A DNA stretch of 47,197 nt, taken from NCBI GenBank assembly GCA_964354345.1, contig CAYGZL010000147.1, positions 1 to 47,197 of the forward strand. Reading direction: 5' to 3'. The position numbers and the translations under genes are program-made. This stretch comes from CAYGZL01 sp964354345 (GTDB lineage Bacteria; Chloroflexota; Anaerolineae; Anaerolineales; UBA4823). The notes beneath the pieces are model-generated. The model was not told the DNA's origin and did not search any database. It worked only from the letters and a program-made list of their open reading frames with translations. How positions within the stretch are numbered: position 1 is the first letter of the stretch; the number at the start of each line of letters is the position of its first letter. Positions 43,408 through 47,197 of this stretch are shown one piece after another.

Positions 43408-44172
43408 ATGTCAGAACTTGACCCCCCCAAAGAAATCCGCAAGTTAAACATCAGCGATGCTGAAAGAATCGATCGCTTCCGCCTGGCGGGTTACGGTGGA
43501 TCAGTATCCGATTCACTGTATACAGTCGGCGTTCGAGATACAGTTTTTTCTTCCCAATTTAAGGCATTACGCCAGGGCATGCAACTGGTTGGAAGAGCCA
43601 TCCCGGTTAAAATGCATTCCCAGGTTGACCTGGCCGATTTCCCAGAAGAAAAAGCGCGGGTGGAGGCGCGTTGGGAAGCGGAGGGAGGCCACCCACAAAA
43701 ACGCATGATGCGGGCCGTTGCCACCTCTGCGCCGGGTAGTGTCCTGGTTTTCGACTGTGGTGGTGATCTACAACCGGCGTATTTCGGTGAGATGAGCTGC
43801 CAACTAGCCTATGCGCACGGCTGCCGGGGCATGTTAATCGGGGGGAACTGCCGGGATACCCAATATGTCTTGAAAATGCCCGATTTCCCGATGTTTTCCT
43901 TCGGTACACGCCCGAATGCCTTCGGGGGCTGGACGATTCTTGAGGTCAATGTACCCATTTATCTCCCCGGTCATATTACCCACTATGTGCGTGTGACACC
44001 CGGAGATTACATTTTTGGTGATAATGACGGCGTGCAACTCATCCCGAAGGAAGTAGTGGATGAAGTGCTGTTACGCGTCGAATATATTTACAACAAGGAA
44101 AACGAGGAACGCCAACAGCTTGCCTCAGGTATGCCAATTGACGAGGTGTATCGAGTCTTTGGCGTCTTATAG
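43408..44172 (+). CDS. RraA-family / HMG-aldolase-like protein
   Basis: 254-aa protein of the RraA-like superfamily. The superfamily includes the RNase E inhibitor RraA and divalent-metal 4-hydroxy-4-methyl-2-oxoglutarate/oxaloacetate-type aldolases. Its size fits the aldolase side better than 160-aa RraA. The catalytic Arg-Asp pair is visible as R149-D150 (GGNCRDT), with VRVTPGDYIFGDNDGVQLIP downstream. The start region GYGGSVSDSLYTVG also fits the family. AAGGAG precedes ATG 43408, 21 nt after the activase. A reasonable guess is cleavage of a beta-hydroxy-keto acid produced by, or feeding, the glycyl radical enzyme; this is inference from context. Confidence 0.85.
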   Translation: MSELDPPKEIRKLNISDAERIDRFRLAGYGGSVSDSLYTVGVRDTVFSSQFKALRQGMQLVGRAIPVKMHSQVDLADFPEEKARVEARWEAEGGHPQKRMMRAVATSAPGSVLVFDCGGDLQPAYFGEMSCQLAYAHGCRGMLIGGNCRDTQYVLKMPDFPMFSFGTRPNAFGGWTILEVNVPIYLPGHITHYVRVTPGDYIFGDNDGVQLIPKEVVDEVLLRVEYIYNKENEERQQLASGMPIDEVYRVFGVL

Positions 44173-44202
44173 ATTGCCGTACGACGAATTTCACCAGGAA
44201 GG

Positions 44203-44237
44203 ATGCAAATGACCACAAAAAAGGTGGTCATTTGCAT
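44203..44237. terminator. Perfect 14-bp hairpin between convergent genes
   Basis: ATGCAAATGACCAC (44203-44216) pairs perfectly with GTGGTCATTTGCAT (44224-44237) around a 7-nt A-rich loop. It lies 30 nt after the RraA-like stop, and its right arm reaches the first base of the converging hydrolase's stop. No T-run follows on either strand, so it is probably a bidirectional terminator or 3'-end protector. Confidence 0.6.
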
Positions 44238-46288
44238 TATCCGAATAATACCGTTATCATTCCCCAAGAAATAAGAAAATAAGTCACACACAGGGCTGCA
44301 ATCGTCAAGACCGTGAAATAAATCCTCCGACGCAAAGAACCGTAGTCGTTTTGCCACAAGCCGATAGCCAGGTATGCCATTCCAAGGGTGGTCAAGGCAA
44401 CTAACCAAGGGAAGATAAAGAGCGGTGTGGAGGAGCGGGGCACACCCAGGATAAAAAGGTTCTGTTTATCCAAAATAATCACGAAAAATAAAATAATTAA
44501 CGCCAGGGAGAAAAATCCGGTTAAAAATCCGTTTAATGCTGCAAACCAGGTAGCCAGCCGGCTGGTCACAGATGACTCTTCAACGGGTCGCCGGCGAATG
44601 ACGCGGATCAACCAGGCTGCGGGGTAAATGAAGAGAGCAGAGACCAGGATGAGCGTGCTCACGCCATAAACCGACAGCTCAGTTAACACATTCCCATTCA
44701 GGTTCAAGATCCGGTAAACCACCGGCAATTCCATGACATCGTTGCTGGTGTGAAATTTGACGGGTGGTAGTTGTTGGATACAGGATCCATCAGGTGAGGA
44801 AGAAGGATTACTTAGAAAATCAGAAACGATTTGTATTGAGCACCCGCTCGAAAAAGCTGATCCATGCCCTGTATTGGGAAATGTAAATACGGTACTGTTC
44901 TTCAGTGTTTTTGCCACCAGTTCACCAAAGTAGGCTGGTGTGATTGGATCAAACTGACCATTCAAGATCAGGGTAGGCACCTCGCTAGTAATCACCTGGT
45001 CAACCTGTGTTGTCAAGTCCTGCACATTCCAACTATTGCATAGATTGATGAATCCTTCTGCTTCGGTTATAGCATCCTTAGACAGTTGGGGGGGTAGACC
45101 ACTTAAGTCAATCTGCTGAGGAGTAAAATCGCTATTTTCGGCGCAAGTTACCGAATAATACATGCCGTTGCTCATCGTCCGGTCAAATATGACCATCGGC
45201 ATGATTTGCTGGATCAGGTTATATTTTCCATGCCCTGCATCCCAAATCATCTTTGGCAGGAAAGGTATCAACTCGGTTGAATAGATCATCTGGAAAAGGA
45301 CGCTTTGCAAGAAGTCGCCATTCATCAAAGTTTGATAATTTTTCCCTGTAGCGGAGTCCTGCAAATAGAAGGTTACCGGGCTTTTGGTTAAGCGATCTAC
45401 AAGCTGGTAGAAATAAGCGCGGAGATTGGGGTAACTTGTGCGACAACTGTCTTGTTGTTCACAAGCGGTAAATAGCGCCTCAAATGCGCGATTTGTAGTT
45501 TGCGGCGCGGTGGTGATAAAGTTTACCTGGGGCGGCACAACCGCATCCAGAATAACCGCTCGCAGGCTCTGAGGATAGGAACGCACGGTCTGCAAGGCTA
45601 AGAAAGTTCCATAAGAAACGCCGTACAAATCAATTTGTTCATATCCGAGGGCTTTTCGCAGCGCATCCACATCTCCGGCGTTTTCCAGGGAGTTGAACGC
45701 GGATAAATCAATGCCTTGCTCACTCAAGCGTTCTCGACAAGCCAGAGAGGCTTCATTACTCATCTTAATTGACTCAGCTACGCTGAGATCTTTATCGAGG
45801 GTTTGAATGGTTAAGTCGAGTAATTCAGGACAATCTAGAAATGGCTTCGAATAAAGCGTGCCACGTTGATCGAATAAAACAATCTCACGCGTGCCGTACA
45901 ACGGGCTGATCAAGACTTGCTGCAAGAAGACGTCAATCGTAGAACCACCTGGCCCTCCCTGAGCCATGAACAAAGGAACATCACCGGAATTGGGTAAACG
46001 ACTCCTCAAACGGGCGACTGCCAGCTGGAGGGGAGCTCCATCTGTCTTTATTGTTTCTCCTGTTCCTTCATAGTACAGCGGGACAGTCAGGTAACCGCAT
46101 TCGATATCTTCCTCGGTTATACCAATAGGCAGATCGAACATACAAGACACAATTGAATAGTAGGGCGTACCTGCCGCGCTACCAGGAATGTTGTTTTCTG
46201 CATGAGCATTTTCAGCTCTGATAAGCAATCCGCTTACAGCTCCTTGTAGGAGGATTACAACCATGAGAAAATTAAAATATTTCTTCAT
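44237..46288 (-). CDS. Secreted alpha/beta hydrolase (TAP/S33-like) with C-terminal membrane domain
   Basis: 683-aa protein. An N-terminal hydrophobic signal (about residues 5-25) is followed by an alpha/beta-hydrolase domain of the prolyl/tripeptidyl aminopeptidase type: oxyanion-hole stretch AQGGPGGS (109-116), nucleophile S225 in GVSYGT, acid D447 in NGQFDPITP and base H475 in NTGHGSAF. Two CxxxxxC-like pairs suggest disulfides. Residues 535-683 are four hydrophobic segments with a basic loop (RVIRRRPVE), so the catalytic domain is outside the membrane and tethered. A peptide or ester substrate is likely, but the exact one is unknown. It starts 21 nt after the B12/MerR gene and is probably cotranscribed with it. 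Confidence 0.87.
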   Translation of the reverse strand: MKKYFNFLMVVILLQGAVSGLLIRAENAHAENNIPGSAAGTPYYSIVSCMFDLPIGITEEDIECGYLTVPLYYEGTGETIKTDGAPLQLAVARLRSRLPNSGDVPLFMAQGGPGGSTIDVFLQQVLISPLYGTREIVLFDQRGTLYSKPFLDCPELLDLTIQTLDKDLSVAESIKMSNEASLACRERLSEQGIDLSAFNSLENAGDVDALRKALGYEQIDLYGVSYGTFLALQTVRSYPQSLRAVILDAVVPPQVNFITTAPQTTNRAFEALFTACEQQDSCRTSYPNLRAYFYQLVDRLTKSPVTFYLQDSATGKNYQTLMNGDFLQSVLFQMIYSTELIPFLPKMIWDAGHGKYNLIQQIMPMVIFDRTMSNGMYYSVTCAENSDFTPQQIDLSGLPPQLSKDAITEAEGFINLCNSWNVQDLTTQVDQVITSEVPTLILNGQFDPITPAYFGELVAKTLKNSTVFTFPNTGHGSAFSSGCSIQIVSDFLSNPSSSPDGSCIQQLPPVKFHTSNDVMELPVVYRILNLNGNVLTELSVYGVSTLILVSALFIYPAAWLIRVIRRRPVEESSVTSRLATWFAALNGFLTGFFSLALIILFFVIILDKQNLFILGVPRSSTPLFIFPWLVALTTLGMAYLAIGLWQNDYGSLRRRIYFTVLTIAALCVTYFLISWGMITVLFG

Positions 46289-46309
46289 AAATGCCTGTTA
46301 TGAACTGAC

Positions 46310-47197
46310 TTAGACCCCAGATAATAATCGCTCGATGAGATCTAATCCTTCACTGAAAGTATTTCCCAGGAAAATGCCGGGTATGCGTAAACGCCATTCA
46401 GGTAGCAAGGTAAAAATTCGTCCACCGTAACCCACAATGGGCTTTCCATTTTGATTCACCTCAGGCAGGTACTTTGGCCATGCTGTTAATTCTATCGCGG
46501 TTGATTCGGTCATCGCTACGAAAACAATCATTACTGGTCGTAAGTCTTTGATAAAATCAGCCAGATCAGCTAATGGCACTGCCTGTCCGAGGTAAGTAAC
46601 TGGCCAGCGCTGGCGGCGAAGCAATGCGCCAAGAATCAACAAGCTGCCCTCGTGCCACTCGTTTGGTGCACATGCTAACACAATTGGGGATACCATCCGA
46701 GGCGGCGGTCCATTAATCATCCACATCAACAAGCGTTGACGTAAATAATTGGTCGCCAGGTGTTCTGTCGCGATATTAATTTGCCCCTTTTCCCAAGATT
46801 CACCGATCTTGGAAAGCGTCGGGCCAATTACATGGAGAATTAATTTCTCTGGCGAGGAGGCGGCTAGCGCGTCATTTAAAACCATGTCGGCAGCCTGTAG
46901 ATCCCTCCGAAGCAGCACCTCGCATAACCGCTGATGATAACCGACCAGAACCACTGGCGTCTCACCCTGAAAATCCAGCGTAAGTGGGTAGGATTCCTGG
47001 CCGAGCAATAAATGACCTGTTTGCTCCTGGTGTCTTAAGGCATGAATCGCCTGGGAAGTCTGCATGCCCTCATCAATTCGCTCCTTCACCCACCGAAGAC
47101 GGATAACATCCCGCTCCGAATATAACCGGTGCCCACCGGCTGTCCGCTCGGACTCCGGGAATTCATATCGGCGCTCCCAGGCTCTTAATGTGGCCAT
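46310..47197 (-). CDS. MerR-family regulator with B12-binding domain, CarH/LitR-like (5' end outside window)
   Basis: Partial regulator; 295 residues are in the window. It enters mid DNA-binding domain: ATLRAWERRYEFPESERTAGGHRLYS is the second half of a MerR helix-turn-helix plus wing, so the true start lies to the right. Residues 80-160 form the four-helix B12 cap carrying W135 and E145-H146 with the W-x9-E-H spacing characteristic of light-sensing CarH/LitR. The cobalamin domain follows, with candidate axial H182 in NEWHEGS (the canonical E-x-H-x-x-G shifted by one) and VGYGGRIF. It is likely an AdoCbl-dependent repressor released by light, but redox or B12 sensing is also possible. The alpha/beta hydrolase downstream is its nearest candidate target. 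Confidence 0.88.
   Translation of the reverse strand: MATLRAWERRYEFPESERTAGGHRLYSERDVIRLRWVKERIDEGMQTSQAIHALRHQEQTGHLLLGQESYPLTLDFQGETPVVLVGYHQRLCEVLLRRDLQAADMVLNDALAASSPEKLILHVIGPTLSKIGESWEKGQINIATEHLATNYLRQRLLMWMINGPPPRMVSPIVLACAPNEWHEGSLLILGALLRRQRWPVTYLGQAVPLADLADFIKDLRPVMIVFVAMTESTAIELTAWPKYLPEVNQNGKPIVGYGGRIFTLLPEWRLRIPGIFLGNTFSEGLDLIERLLSGV

Noticed and set aside
43408..44172. Demethylmenaquinone methyltransferase or RNase E inhibitor as product of the RraA-like gene
   Set aside because: These are historic names carried by the family. The length, the Arg-Asp pair and the context fit the aldolase-like branch better, and no RNase E is implied.
1..47197. Mobile elements, CRISPR arrays, phage or toxin-antitoxin defence islands
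   Set aside because: No transposase, integrase, direct-repeat array or target-site duplication was found on reading both strands; gene spacing and codon use look uniform.

Overview
The window reads as ordinary, dense bacterial chromosome with moderate GC. No insertion sequences, integrases, phage genes or CRISPR arrays are visible. The gene complement suggests an uncultured, probably anaerobic member of the Chloroflexota (Anaerolineae type): an MrfA/MrfB-like repair pair, a TPR-tailed O-antigen-ligase-type protein, a DUF3160 lipoprotein, a CarH-like B12/MerR regulator, and an oxygen-sensitive glycyl radical enzyme with its activase. The taxon is an inference from content; no rRNA gene is present to settle it. 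The first and last genes run off the window edges.

Layout. (1) 1-6295 (+): an MrfA-like helicase carrying an inserted HNH module, its exonuclease partner MrfB, an MFS transporter and a creatininase-family hydrolase. (2) 6328-20388: a surface or exopolysaccharide locus. Its minus-strand arm holds an O-antigen ligase/TPR protein, a fused phosphoglycosyl transferase/CapD-N protein and a C45-type acyltransferase homologue. Its plus-strand arm holds a flippase, a DegT aminotransferase and four GT-B glycosyltransferases. (3) 20385-30872 (-): a lone FmdB zinc ribbon, then a long probable operon read from 30872 downward: nitroreductase, GH20 hexosaminidase, tex, leucyl aminopeptidase, PlsC-like protein, FG-GAP-like protein and DUF3160 lipoprotein. 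This operon ends at a good intrinsic terminator (20751-20794). (4) 31193-40127 (+): PRPP synthetase, GH31 glucosidase, M14 carboxypeptidase, DinB-like protein, M24 peptidase, methylglyoxal synthase, hisS and, 33 nt after hisS, tRNA-His, followed by a hairpin terminator. (5) 40211-44172 (+): a clear promoter followed by a compact three-gene cluster of unknown substrate: glycyl radical enzyme, activase (abutting, 0 nt) and an RraA/HMG-aldolase-like protein. (6) 44237-47197 (-): a secreted or membrane-tethered alpha/beta hydrolase downstream of a CarH/LitR-like B12-binding MerR regulator.

How it fits together. Regions 3 and 4 look like a scavenging heterotroph's cytosolic peptide and glycan turnover set (PepA, M14, M24, GH20, GH31) beside housekeeping genes. 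Region 2 builds and exports a glycan. The best candidate for an undescribed system is region 5. Its GRE has the Cys-x-Glu active-site signature of the dehydratase/lyase/decarboxylase group rather than the Cys-Cys of pyruvate formate-lyase. It is unusually short, and it is paired with an aldolase-type protein that could cleave the product. Secondary points of interest are the HNH-containing MrfA, the mutually exclusive hairpins between mrfA and mrfB, a creatininase with a decayed N-terminal copy of its own fold, and the phosphoglycosyl transferase/CapD-N fusion.
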